Assembly: GCF_040049195.1 (NCBI RefSeq)
Contig: NZ_JBDZDL010000006.1
Length of the DNA: 64,000 bases
Direction: 5' to 3' (one strand)
DNA from: NCEH01 sp040049195
GTDB lineage: Bacteria > Pseudomonadota > Alphaproteobacteria > Rhizobiales > Xanthobacteraceae
Shown one piece after another: positions 50,284-58,457 of the stretch. The stretch's first letter is position 1. Each line of letters begins with the position of its first letter. Position numbers and translations under genes: made by a program. The notes beneath the pieces were generated by a model, which was given only the letters and a program-made list of their open reading frames with translations, was not told the origin of the DNA and ran no database searches.

Positions 50284-53001
50284 TCAGGCGCCCTGCTTGC
50301 GCAGCGCGAGCACCGCCGCGCCGATGAAGCCGAGCGCGAACAGCACCAGCACCGCGATGTTGGGCCACAGCGCGGCAAAGCCGAGCGCCTTCGCGAAAAC
50401 CCCGACGCTCACCGGCTGATACCAAGCGGCGGGAAAAGCCAGCCCCATCAGCCGCGCGCCGCCGGAAAGCGAGGACACCGGCACCAGCAGGCCGGAAAAA
50501 TTCACCGCCGGGAGGATGGCCAGGATCGAGGTCGCGAAGATCGCCGCCACCTGGCTGGAAACGAAGCTGGAGACGAACAGGCCGAAGCCGGTGGTGGCGA
50601 ACACATAGGCGAGGGAACCGAGCGCCAGCGTCGCGAACGAGCCCTTCAGCGGCACCTGGAAAAACAGGACCGCCAGCACCACCAGCGACAGGAAGCTCAG
50701 GAAGGCGATGAAGACATAGGGCAATTGCTTGCCCAGCAGGAATTCCACCTTGGTGACCGGGGTGGACTGGAAATTGGAGATGGAGCCGGTCTCCTTCTCC
50801 TTGACGATGCCGAGCGCGGTCATCACCGCCGGGATCAGCACCAGCATCAGCACGATCACGCTCGGAACGATGGCGTTGACGCTCTTGAAGGCCTGATTGT
50901 AGCGGAAGCGGGTGTCGATCTCGATGGGATAGAGCGGCAGCGCATGGCCATAGCGGCGCAACACCTCGTCCGCCATATAGGTCTGCGCGAGGCCGGAGAC
51001 ATAGCCGCGCGTGGTCTCGGCGCGGAACGGCATGGCGCCGTCCACCCATACGCCCACCTCGGGCTGGCGGTCGCGCTGCAATTGCTTGCCGAAATCGGTC
51101 GGCACCTCGATCGCCACCGAGAGTTCGCCGCTCTTCATGCGCGTATCGAGCTGCGTTGTGGACGTGATGGGTGCCTTCTCCGTGAAATAGCGCGAGCCCT
51201 GGAAGCTTTCGAGCAATTGCCGGCTCTGGGCGCTCTGGTCCTGGTCGAAGGCGGCGTAGGGCAGATGCTCCACGTCGAACGACACGCCATAGCCGAAGGT
51301 GAACAGCAGCAGCACCGGCCCGATGAACGCGAAGGCGAGGCGGGCGGGATCGCGCAAAATCTCCAGCGTCTCGCGCCACGCATAAGCCCACAAGCGGCGC
51401 AGATCGACCCGGCGCGGCGGGCCGGACGCTGCCGGAACAGCGGCTTCGGAGACCGCCGCGTCGCCCTCGTGCCCCATGCCGGCCTGCTCCAGCACGGCGA
51501 TGAACACCGCTTCCAGCGACTGCGTCTTGCGCTCCGCCTTCAGTTCGTCCGGCGTTCCGACCGCCAGCACCTTGCCCTGATGCATCAGCGAGATGCGATC
51601 GCAGCGCTCGGCCTCGTTCATGAAATGCGTGGAGAGGAAGATGGTCACCCCGTCCTCGCGCGACAGAGCGATCAGCTGTCGCCAGAAGCCGTCCCGCGCC
51701 ACCGGATCGACACCGGAAGTGGGCTCGTCGAGGATCAGGATCTCGGGCCGGTGAATGATCGCGACGGCCAGTTGCAGGCGCTGGCGGATGCCGAGCGGCA
51801 GGCTCTCGGGCCGCGTGTCGGCCACCTCGGTAAGGTCGAAACGGGTCAGCATCTCCGCGACGCGCGGCACGATGGTTTCGGGTGGCAGCTCGAACAATTG
51901 GGCGTGCAGCATCAGATTCTGCCGCACGGTGAGTTCGGTGTAGAGCGAGAATGCCTGGGACATGTAGCCGACGCGGCGGCGCGTCTCCATGTCCCCGGCA
52001 TCGAGCTTCTGGCCGAACAGGCGCGCCTCGCCCTCGCTCGCCGGCAAAAGGCCGGTGAGCATCTTCATGGTCGTGCTCTTGCCAGAGCCGTTGGAGCCGA
52101 GAAAGCCAAAGATCTCGCCCTTTTCGATGCGAAAGCTCACGTGGTCCACGGCCGTGAAGGCGCCGAAGCGGCAGGTGAGCCCTTCCGCCTCGATGGCCGG
52201 CACGCCGTCTTGCGGCACGCGGGGCACCTGCACCACCGGCCCGTCGGCACTGCGCGCCTCCTCCGGCAGCAGCGCCACGAAGGCCCGTTCCAGCGTCGAC
52301 TCGCCGGTGCGGGCCTTGATCTCCTGCGGGCTGCCACTGGCGATCACATGGCCGTCGTGCAAAGCGGCGAGCCAGTCGAATGCGTCCGCCTCCTCCATAT
52401 AGGCAGTCGCGACGATGACGCTCATGCCCGGCCGCCGCGCCCGCATGCGGGAGATGAGATCCCAGAACTGGCGGCGTGAGAGCGGGTCGATGCCGGTGGT
52501 CGGTTCGTCCAGGATCAGCAGATCGGGATCGTGGATCAGCGCGGTGCAGATGCCGAGCTTCTGCTTCATGCCGCCGGAAAGCTTGCCCGCCGGCCGGTCG
52601 GCGAAAGGCGCAAGGCCGGTGGCAGCAAGCAATTCGGCGCTGCGCGCCCGCCGCTCAGCCGCGCCCTGGCCGAAGAGGCGGCCGAAGAAGTCGAGATTTT
52701 CCGCAACGGAGAGCGTGGGATAGAGGTTGCGGCCCAGCCCCTGGGGCATGAAGGCGATGCGCGCGCCGGTGAGGCGTCGCAGCTCGCGGTCCGCCATGTC
52801 GGCACCGAGCACCTCGACCGAACCGGCCTGAATCTTCGTGATGCCGGCGGCGAGCGAAAGCAAGGTGGATTTGCCGACCCCGTCGGGGCCGATGAGGCCG
52901 GTCATGCAGCCGGAAGGGATCTCAAGATCGACACCGCCGAGCGCAACCGTCTTGCCATAATGATGGACGACCCCGGCAAAGCGGACCGCCGCCTCGCTCA
53001 T
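50284..53001 (-). CDS. rbbA: RbbA-type ATPase-ATPase-permease fusion
   Basis: A 905-aa fusion of two ABC ATPases and an ABC-2 permease. First ATPase: Walker A GPDGVGKST (38-46), LSGGMKQK, Walker B LLILDEP. Second ATPase: GSNGSGKST near residue 305, degenerate signature LPLGIRQRLQ, Walker B ILILDEP. The permease starts near 540 with a periplasmic domain and ends with five helices. This is the arrangement of RbbA/YhiH, described in E. coli as ribosome-associated ATPase; the operon context favours an exporter. The ATG overlaps the stop of the HlyD-like gene. Confidence 0.92.
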   Translation of the reverse strand: MSEAAVRFAGVVHHYGKTVALGGVDLEIPSGCMTGLIGPDGVGKSTLLSLAAGITKIQAGSVEVLGADMADRELRRLTGARIAFMPQGLGRNLYPTLSVAENLDFFGRLFGQGAAERRARSAELLAATGLAPFADRPAGKLSGGMKQKLGICTALIHDPDLLILDEPTTGIDPLSRRQFWDLISRMRARRPGMSVIVATAYMEEADAFDWLAALHDGHVIASGSPQEIKARTGESTLERAFVALLPEEARSADGPVVQVPRVPQDGVPAIEAEGLTCRFGAFTAVDHVSFRIEKGEIFGFLGSNGSGKSTTMKMLTGLLPASEGEARLFGQKLDAGDMETRRRVGYMSQAFSLYTELTVRQNLMLHAQLFELPPETIVPRVAEMLTRFDLTEVADTRPESLPLGIRQRLQLAVAIIHRPEILILDEPTSGVDPVARDGFWRQLIALSREDGVTIFLSTHFMNEAERCDRISLMHQGKVLAVGTPDELKAERKTQSLEAVFIAVLEQAGMGHEGDAAVSEAAVPAASGPPRRVDLRRLWAYAWRETLEILRDPARLAFAFIGPVLLLFTFGYGVSFDVEHLPYAAFDQDQSAQSRQLLESFQGSRYFTEKAPITSTTQLDTRMKSGELSVAIEVPTDFGKQLQRDRQPEVGVWVDGAMPFRAETTRGYVSGLAQTYMADEVLRRYGHALPLYPIEIDTRFRYNQAFKSVNAIVPSVIVLMLVLIPAVMTALGIVKEKETGSISNFQSTPVTKVEFLLGKQLPYVFIAFLSFLSLVVLAVLFFQVPLKGSFATLALGSLAYVFATTGFGLFVSSFVSSQVAAIFATSILAILPAVNFSGLLVPVSSLSGGARLMGLAFPAAWYQPVSVGVFAKALGFAALWPNIAVLVLFALGFIGAAVLALRKQGA

Positions 53002-54029
53002 TTGGGAAGCTTCACGGCAAGCTCGGCCGGCCAGACCGCGGTGCGGCTGGTGCGCACGAAGGCGGTGCCGCGCACGCCGGTCTTCACCTGCGCCTCATAT
53101 TGTTTCAGCAGGCTCGGCGCGATCTTCAGCTTCACCCGGAACATCAGCTTCTCGCGCTCGTCTGCCGTTTCGACCGTCTTGGGCGTGAACTGCGCTTCGG
53201 TGGCGACGAAGGACACCGTCGCCGGGATCACATAATCGGGCGCCGGATCGAGTACGATGCGCGCCTCGTCGCCGAAGCCGAGCCGCCCGGCCACGCGGGC
53301 AGGCAGGAACACCGTCATGTAGACGTCCGCAAGATCGAGCAGGGTCGCGATCGGAGCGCCGGCGGCGACGACCTCGCCCGATTGCACGAGCTTGTATTCA
53401 ATACGCCCGCGCCGCGGCGCGGTGAGCACGGAATCGTCGAGCTGGGAGCGGATGCGCGCGACGTCCGCCCGCGCGCTGTCGGCGGCGGCCTGCGCCTGGT
53501 CGAAGCTGGCCTGCGCCGCCCGCTTGGCGCCTTCGGCCACGTTCATCTGGCTGCGCCGCTGATCCAGCGATTGGATGGTGCCATAGCCGCGCTCGCTCAA
53601 GGTCGCGGCCCGTTCGTATTCCTGGTGGGCGAGCAGCACCTCGCTTTCGCGCTGGGTGATGGCCGCCTGGGCCTCGGTCATGGCTTTTTCCGCGCGGCGC
53701 ACCTGCGCCTCCGCGCCCGAAAGCTGGGCGTCGAGTTCGGCCGTGTCCATGCGCGCGACAACCGCGCCCTGATCCACCGTCTGGCCCTCTTCCACCAGCA
53801 CCTGGAGCACCCGGCCGGCGAACTTGGCGGAGATCAGGACCTGCTCCGCCTCGAGCCGCCCGTTGGTGCTGGTGATATCGGCCGGCAACTTGTTGCCGGC
53901 AAGCTTCTGCCAGAAGCCGTGCAGCCGATCGCCAAGGTTCTTGGGCTCCTGCGCGGTGACAGGGCCCGCGCAGAGCGCGACGAGGGCGATCTGGCACGCG
54001 AAACAAAGCGCGATCGGACGGCAGCGCAC
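52998..54029 (-). CDS. HlyD-family periplasmic adaptor (YhiI-like)
   Basis: Membrane-fusion protein of 343 aa. Signal peptide residues 1-26 (CQIALVALCAGPVTAQ). Biotinyl-lipoyl halves around ISAKFAGRVLQVLVEEGQTVDQGAVVARMD and VLTAPRRGRIEYKLVQSGEVV flank a long coiled-coil hairpin (about residues 95-190, rich in Ala, Gln and Glu). It links the RbbA/YhhJ inner-membrane exporter to an outer-membrane channel. Start is a GTG with AGGAG seven bases upstream. First gene of the operon. Confidence 0.92.
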   Translation of the reverse strand: MRCRPIALCFACQIALVALCAGPVTAQEPKNLGDRLHGFWQKLAGNKLPADITSTNGRLEAEQVLISAKFAGRVLQVLVEEGQTVDQGAVVARMDTAELDAQLSGAEAQVRRAEKAMTEAQAAITQRESEVLLAHQEYERAATLSERGYGTIQSLDQRRSQMNVAEGAKRAAQASFDQAQAAADSARADVARIRSQLDDSVLTAPRRGRIEYKLVQSGEVVAAGAPIATLLDLADVYMTVFLPARVAGRLGFGDEARIVLDPAPDYVIPATVSFVATEAQFTPKTVETADEREKLMFRVKLKIAPSLLKQYEAQVKTGVRGTAFVRTSRTAVWPAELAVKLPK

Positions 54030-54164
54030 GAATGAACTCCTGCGAGCAAAAAACGCGGCAAACGAAGGCTGGCAGATTTAGCGCAGCATCGCTGCCCTAT
54101 CATTGACGCACATCATGCGCCTGTCCGTTCCCCATAAGCTACGAAAACAGACCGAGGGGGGAAG

Positions 54165-56186
54165 CTATTTATCCGCACGGGTCCCGGCCGGCGCAGCATT
54201 TTCGGCCCGCAGCAGATCCGCCAGGCCAAGCCGCGCCGCCAGCGCATGGGTCGCCGCGGGCGAGAGATTGCGGCGGATATGATCGAGATCATAATAGAGG
54301 AACTCGCCCTCCACCGTCGATTGGCAGCTGTTGGGCCCGCACAGCGCGTCGGCGGGAATGGCGATGGTCGCATCCCCATAGCGCCCGCGCATCGCCCGGA
54401 ACACGTCGTTCACATCGCGCTGCCACGGATCGTAGTCTCCCTGGGCAAGCCGGCTCACGGTGCGCCCGCACGGCGCGCGCAGCAGCGAGCCGTCGTTGGC
54501 GACCACGCAGGGCACGGGGTCGCTCGCCCAATGGGGAATGTCCGCCATTACCAACACCCGCCGACCGGGCGCGGCAAGGCGCGGCATCAGATCGTCGAAC
54601 CCTTCCTGCAGCAGGCGGCGGCCCGCCTCGTAGCCCACCGCCTCGCCCGGATGGCGATAGAGATTTTGCGCGGTGGCCGGCCACGCGCCGGCGAGGATCA
54701 CGAGCGTGATGTCAGGCGCCGCCTTCAGCAGGGCAAGGACTGCGGCGCGCGAAGAGCGGCAATCCTCGTTATAGGTCGGGATACCCGCGAAATCGCGCCG
54801 GATGCCGCCGGCCTCGATGATCGCGGGGCAGGCCCGGAACAACGCGATCGACGTATCGGCTTCCCGGCCCGCCACATCCAGCACCGGCATGAGCTGTTCG
54901 GCATGGCTGTCGCCCCAGATGATCGCCCGCGTGCCGGCGCTCGCCCACGGGACGCCAACGGCGCACAGGCCCTTCGCGGGCCCGTCGGGCACGTGCTGCG
55001 GGCAGGTCCAGTCCCACATGCGGTCCCGCGATCCCATGGCCTGAAGCTGCGGCGACACCCGTCCGGGCAGCCCGCTGGTGAAGAAGATCGCAAGGCCGAA
55101 TGCCGCGACGGCGCCGGCCGCCAGGGCCCCGACACCGACGCTCACACGCGGGGATGGCCGCATGCGGCGGAATGGCTGTTCCACGAACCGCCACGACAGC
55201 CATGCGGCCGCCAGCGAAAGCACCAACGCGGCCGCGCCGCAGGCCAGATCCAGCCGCTCGCCGTTCTGGTAGTGCCGCATCAGCACGATGATCGGCCAGT
55301 GCCAGAGATAGAGCGAATAGGAGATGCGCCCAACGAACGGCATCGGCGCCAGCGCCAGCACCCGTGCCATGCGGGTCGGCGCCCCGGTGGGCATCAGCAG
55401 AAGCGCCGTGCCCAGCACCGGCGCGAGGGCATTGGCGCCGGGGAACGGGCTCTGCGCCGTCAGCAGCACGATCGGCGCCAGAATGGCCAGCAGGCCGGCC
55501 AGCTTCAGCGCATCGCCCAAGCGCGCCGATATTACGCCCGTCCAGGCTGCGGGAATGAACACCAACGCCCCGCCGACGGCCAGTTCCCAGGCCCGTGTCC
55601 AGGGCTGGTAGAAGGCGCTCTTGGGGTTGGTGCCCACCTTCTGCACCGCATAGGCGAAGCTCGCCAGGATGACCACACCCACCAGCGCCGGAACCAGGCG
55701 CGGCCAGCGCGCCGAGAACCGCAGCGCCGTGACGAGCAGGAGCGGCCAGACCACGTAGAATTGCTCCTCCACGCCCAGCGACCAGGTGTGGAGCAGCGGC
55801 ATGGTCTCCGCTGCCGCGTTGAAATAGCCGGTGTTGCGCAGGAAGAAGAAGTTCGAGATGCCGCCCGCCGCATAGGCCGCGCTGCGGCCGAGCACCGCAT
55901 AATCGCCGGGCGTGAGGATGAAAGAACCGGCGACCAGCGTCGCCAGCACCACGAGCGCCAGGGCGGGCACGATGCGGCGCACCCGGCGGTCATAGAAGCG
56001 CAGCAGGGAAAACGACCCGTCGCGCACGTCGGCGACGATGTTCGCGGTGATCAGATAGCCCGAGATCACGAAGAATACATCGACGCCGACGAACCCGCCC
56101 GGCACGCCGGGAACGCCGAGGTGAAACAGCAGCACGCTCAGCACGGCTATGGCGCGGACGCCGTCAATATCCAGGCGGTAGGTCAT
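54165..56186 (-). CDS. Acyltransferase 3 / SGNH two-domain membrane protein (OafA-like)
   Basis: A 673-aa protein. Residues 1-360: ten-helix acyltransferase-3 domain with YRLDIDGVRAIAVLSVLLFH (catalytic-type His-rich start), FFVISGYLI, FYDRRVRRIVPAL and HTWSLGVEEQFY. Residues about 410-660: periplasmic SGNH domain with IIWGDSHAEQLMPVL and a C-terminal DLDHIRRNLSP Asp-x-x-His. Such proteins O-acetylate cell-surface polysaccharide or lipopolysaccharide. No polysaccharide genes are adjacent, so the target is open. Confidence 0.93.
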   Translation of the reverse strand: MTYRLDIDGVRAIAVLSVLLFHLGVPGVPGGFVGVDVFFVISGYLITANIVADVRDGSFSLLRFYDRRVRRIVPALALVVLATLVAGSFILTPGDYAVLGRSAAYAAGGISNFFFLRNTGYFNAAAETMPLLHTWSLGVEEQFYVVWPLLLVTALRFSARWPRLVPALVGVVILASFAYAVQKVGTNPKSAFYQPWTRAWELAVGGALVFIPAAWTGVISARLGDALKLAGLLAILAPIVLLTAQSPFPGANALAPVLGTALLLMPTGAPTRMARVLALAPMPFVGRISYSLYLWHWPIIVLMRHYQNGERLDLACGAAALVLSLAAAWLSWRFVEQPFRRMRPSPRVSVGVGALAAGAVAAFGLAIFFTSGLPGRVSPQLQAMGSRDRMWDWTCPQHVPDGPAKGLCAVGVPWASAGTRAIIWGDSHAEQLMPVLDVAGREADTSIALFRACPAIIEAGGIRRDFAGIPTYNEDCRSSRAAVLALLKAAPDITLVILAGAWPATAQNLYRHPGEAVGYEAGRRLLQEGFDDLMPRLAAPGRRVLVMADIPHWASDPVPCVVANDGSLLRAPCGRTVSRLAQGDYDPWQRDVNDVFRAMRGRYGDATIAIPADALCGPNSCQSTVEGEFLYYDLDHIRRNLSPAATHALAARLGLADLLRAENAAPAGTRADK

Positions 56187-56391
56187 CGGGCTGATGCTTT
56201 AGGCCACTCGCCCGCCGCCCCGCAACCCGCCGCCGGTCCGCGCGGCGGGCCGGTGCCGGCCTTGTGTCCCCGTGGTGCCTCTCTCCCGCCGCCGGTCGCC
56301 CGGCTCGGGCGGCGTGTCGGGCGGTGTCGGCGGGCGTAATTCGTGCTACCTCCTGCCCCAGTCACCGCACCCACACCCCTCGGAGCGCCAG

Positions 56392-56679
56392 ATGGCCGAT
56401 ATTCCCGCCCTGATCCTCACCGGCCTGCGGATCAGCTTCCTGCATCCCGAGGACATGCCGAGCGCGCTGATCCTTGACGTGACCACCGACGAAGGCGAAC
56501 AGCGCTTCGTCCTGCCCTGCGACCCGGCGCTCGACAGCGAAACGGTGGAACAGATCGGCGACGAGTTCATGGATTGCCTCGACCGCCTGATCGCCCCATC
56601 CGACGCCGAGGACGAGGATGGCGAAGAGGGTGAGGAAGACGAGGACGACACCGGCGAGGGCAGCGACGAGAAGCGCTGA
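56392..56679 (+). CDS. Small acidic hypothetical protein
   Basis: A 95-aa protein with no recognised domain. Residues 1-65 look like a small alpha/beta fold (LILTGLRISFLHPEDMPSALILDVTTDEGEQRFVLPC); the last 25 residues are almost all Glu/Asp. CGGAG lies six bases before the ATG. The extreme acidity suggests interaction with a basic partner or a halo/metal-buffering tail, but this is speculation. Real coding is supported by sequence complexity and ribosome site. Confidence 0.72.
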   Translation: MADIPALILTGLRISFLHPEDMPSALILDVTTDEGEQRFVLPCDPALDSETVEQIGDEFMDCLDRLIAPSDAEDEDGEEGEEDEDDTGEGSDEKR

Positions 56680-56905
56680 TCTACCGCCGCGCGCGGCGCG
56701 GATGCGCGGCCTTCGCGCGATCGGCCCGAATCGATGCCTTCGCGCCCGCTTAACTCCATTGAAGCGGGCCGGTGCAAGGTGCTTGGAACGAAACGGCGTG
56801 CGGATCAAGGCGCGCCGATATGACGAATACTCTGCAAACGTGACCTTGGGCTGGCACAAAATGGCGTGTCCGGCGTTGGTATCACACCACGACCAAGGAC
56901 ATAAC

Positions 56906-57613
56906 ATGCCCCTTCGGCCCGCACGGCTCTGGCACCCCCCGTCTCGCCACGCACCAAGTCCGCCCCCCGGCAGCGCCCAACGCCGGCTTGCCCGCGCCAC
57001 GGCCGTGCTGGACAGTCATCCTTGCGGGCCCCTGATTTCGACCGTAGCGGTGACGCGCCCGCTGGTGATTTTGCTCGCGTTTGCGCTGCTGTGCCTCATG
57101 GGGCTCGGCGCCATGGCTGAGCCCGCGCTTACCCCCTCCGGCCACCCGCCTCTTCCCCGGTCGATGACCGTAGCGGCGATGGAGATGGCGCAGAGCAGCG
57201 CGCCGCAGCCACAATCGCCCGCAATAACGCCCTCCGTACCGGCTTCCCCCGCGCCCGCCGCCGCGCCGTTGCCGCAGCCCGCCCCGGTGCCCGCGCCGCC
57301 CGGCTCAGGTGCAGACGTGCCGAAGGAAAAGGCCGCGGCCGATCCCTCTTCGGACACCGCCCTGGTGCGCACCTGCAAGACCCGCGCGCTCGCGGTCCTC
57401 AGGCAGCGCTCGCCCTCCATCGAGGATATCTTCATCGACGTGGACGGCCTCACCGTGGCGGAAGCCGATTCGACGGTGGGCAATGAAAAGGTTCGCCACG
57501 TTCTGATGGGCGAGGCCTATATTCAGCGCGACAAGACGGACAAGGTGCACCGCTTCCTCTGCCTCACAGGCGACGAGGGAAAGGTGCTGATGACCTTCTT
57601 TACCGAGCGCTAG
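56906..57613 (+). CDS. Hypothetical Pro/Ala-rich anchored or secreted protein
   Basis: A 235-aa protein of unknown function. After a basic Pro-rich N-terminus a hydrophobic helix (residues about 47-69, PLVILLAFALLCLMGLGAMA) acts as anchor or signal. A linker of about 60 residues is Pro/Ala-rich. The C-terminal 85 residues are a compact domain (ALVRTCKTRALAVLRQRSPSIEDIFIDVDGLTVAEAD, ending MTFFTER) with two Cys. Start uncertain: AAGGA precedes the ATG at 56906, but a later start at the helix is possible. Next to another secreted protein on the other strand. Confidence 0.65.
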   Translation: MPLRPARLWHPPSRHAPSPPPGSAQRRLARATAVLDSHPCGPLISTVAVTRPLVILLAFALLCLMGLGAMAEPALTPSGHPPLPRSMTVAAMEMAQSSAPQPQSPAITPSVPASPAPAAAPLPQPAPVPAPPGSGADVPKEKAAADPSSDTALVRTCKTRALAVLRQRSPSIEDIFIDVDGLTVAEADSTVGNEKVRHVLMGEAYIQRDKTDKVHRFLCLTGDEGKVLMTFFTER

Positions 57614-57619
57614 CTGGTC

Positions 57620-58195
57620 TCATTGCTGGGCGATGCATTTCGGCTTGCCGCTCTGGGTGCGCGCGAGGTCGGGAAACGCGATGCGGGTTTCGACGGCCAG
57701 CGCGGCGCCGAGGCCGTTCGCCGCATATTCCTTGAATTTCGGACAGTTGGCCGCGCTCGCCGGGCCGGTCACCGCCCAGAGCGTCACGCCCGACGAAGCG
57801 ATCCTCACCGGCACCTGATCGTCATAGGGAAGTGAAAGCGCGACCTTGCGCACCGTAAGATCATAGATCACCAGCACCCGGCTCGGCCCCGTTCCCCGGT
57901 CCATCACGAGATGTGTGCCGGCAAGGCCGAGGACCGTGTCGGCCTCGTCCGCCGTGCTGATTTCAATATCCCCGCTCCGCTTTGAAAAGATGCAAGGTCC
58001 GGCGGCATTCGCCGGGACGGCACGGGCGATGATGTCGTTGCCCGCCGCGCTCGTGCGCTCGCGGGAGATGACCTGAAAGCCGCCGCCGAACTTGCACTGC
58101 GCCTCATTCGCCGATGCGGACGAAACGAGGCCGGAGGCCGAAAGACCGGCGAGGCCGGCAAGCAGCGACAGGGCGATGCGAAATGTGCGGTGCAT
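57620..58195 (-). CDS. Secreted hypothetical protein
   Basis: A 191-aa exported protein of unknown function. Signal peptide residues 1-30 ends SSASA. The mature part has three cysteines and a beta-rich pattern (CKFGGGFQVISRE, IEISTADEADTVLGLAGTHLVMD, VLVIYDLTVRKVALSLPYDD). CGGAG lies five bases before the ATG. Convergent with the previous gene, seven bases apart. No family recognised. Confidence 0.7.
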   Translation of the reverse strand: MHRTFRIALSLLAGLAGLSASGLVSSASANEAQCKFGGGFQVISRERTSAAGNDIIARAVPANAAGPCIFSKRSGDIEISTADEADTVLGLAGTHLVMDRGTGPSRVLVIYDLTVRKVALSLPYDDQVPVRIASSGVTLWAVTGPASAANCPKFKEYAANGLGAALAVETRIAFPDLARTQSGKPKCIAQQ

Positions 58196-58308
58196 GCGTG
58201 CTCCGATTTCCGGCCCCAGGGCCGATCGCGCGTCTCAAGCACGAACCGGATGTCGAAGTCGAGCCCTACGCGCCCGGATGGGCCCTTCCACCTTTGGCTT
58301 CAGCATGC

Positions 58309-58333
58309 GGAACACAATGGAGGCGGAGACGTT
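58309..58333 (+). promoter_or_regulatory. EcfG general stress promoter of the 24-aa gene
   Basis: GGAAC at 58309-58313, 16-base spacer, CGTT at 58330-58333: an exact EcfG consensus. It ends 33 bases before the ATG of the mini-gene. Confidence 0.8.
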
Positions 58334-58366
58334 GCCCCTGCAGCATCCGCAAACAAGAGGCACGTC

Positions 58367-58441
58367 ATGAACAATTTGATCTATATCGTTGGCTTGGTGG
58401 TGGTGGTTCTTGCCGTGCTGTCGTTTTTCGGCCTGCGCTGA
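58367..58441 (+). CDS. 24-aa single-helix membrane peptide, predicted EcfG-regulated
   Basis: A very short gene coding for 24 residues, almost all one transmembrane helix (YIVGLVVVVLAVLSFFGL) with an N-terminal MNN and a C-terminal Arg, predicting N-out/C-in or the reverse. A GAGG-type site precedes the ATG at about 58357-58360. The perfect EcfG promoter just upstream and the clean hydrophobic product make it credible. Similar mini-proteins occur in alphaproteobacterial stress regulons (recollection). Role unknown. Confidence 0.72.
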   Translation: MNNLIYIVGLVVVVLAVLSFFGLR

Positions 58442-58457
58442 CGCCTGGCTCCGCCGC

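Noticed and set aside
54106..54131. Possible EcfG promoter before the HlyD/RbbA operon (GTTCC at 54127-54131 on the plus strand)
   Set aside because: No CGTT-like box at 16 or 17 bases; only a CGTC at 18 bases.
56785..56810. GGAAC in the gap before the Pro/Ala-rich hypothetical gene
   Set aside because: No CGTT-like -10 at the right distance, so not called a promoter.
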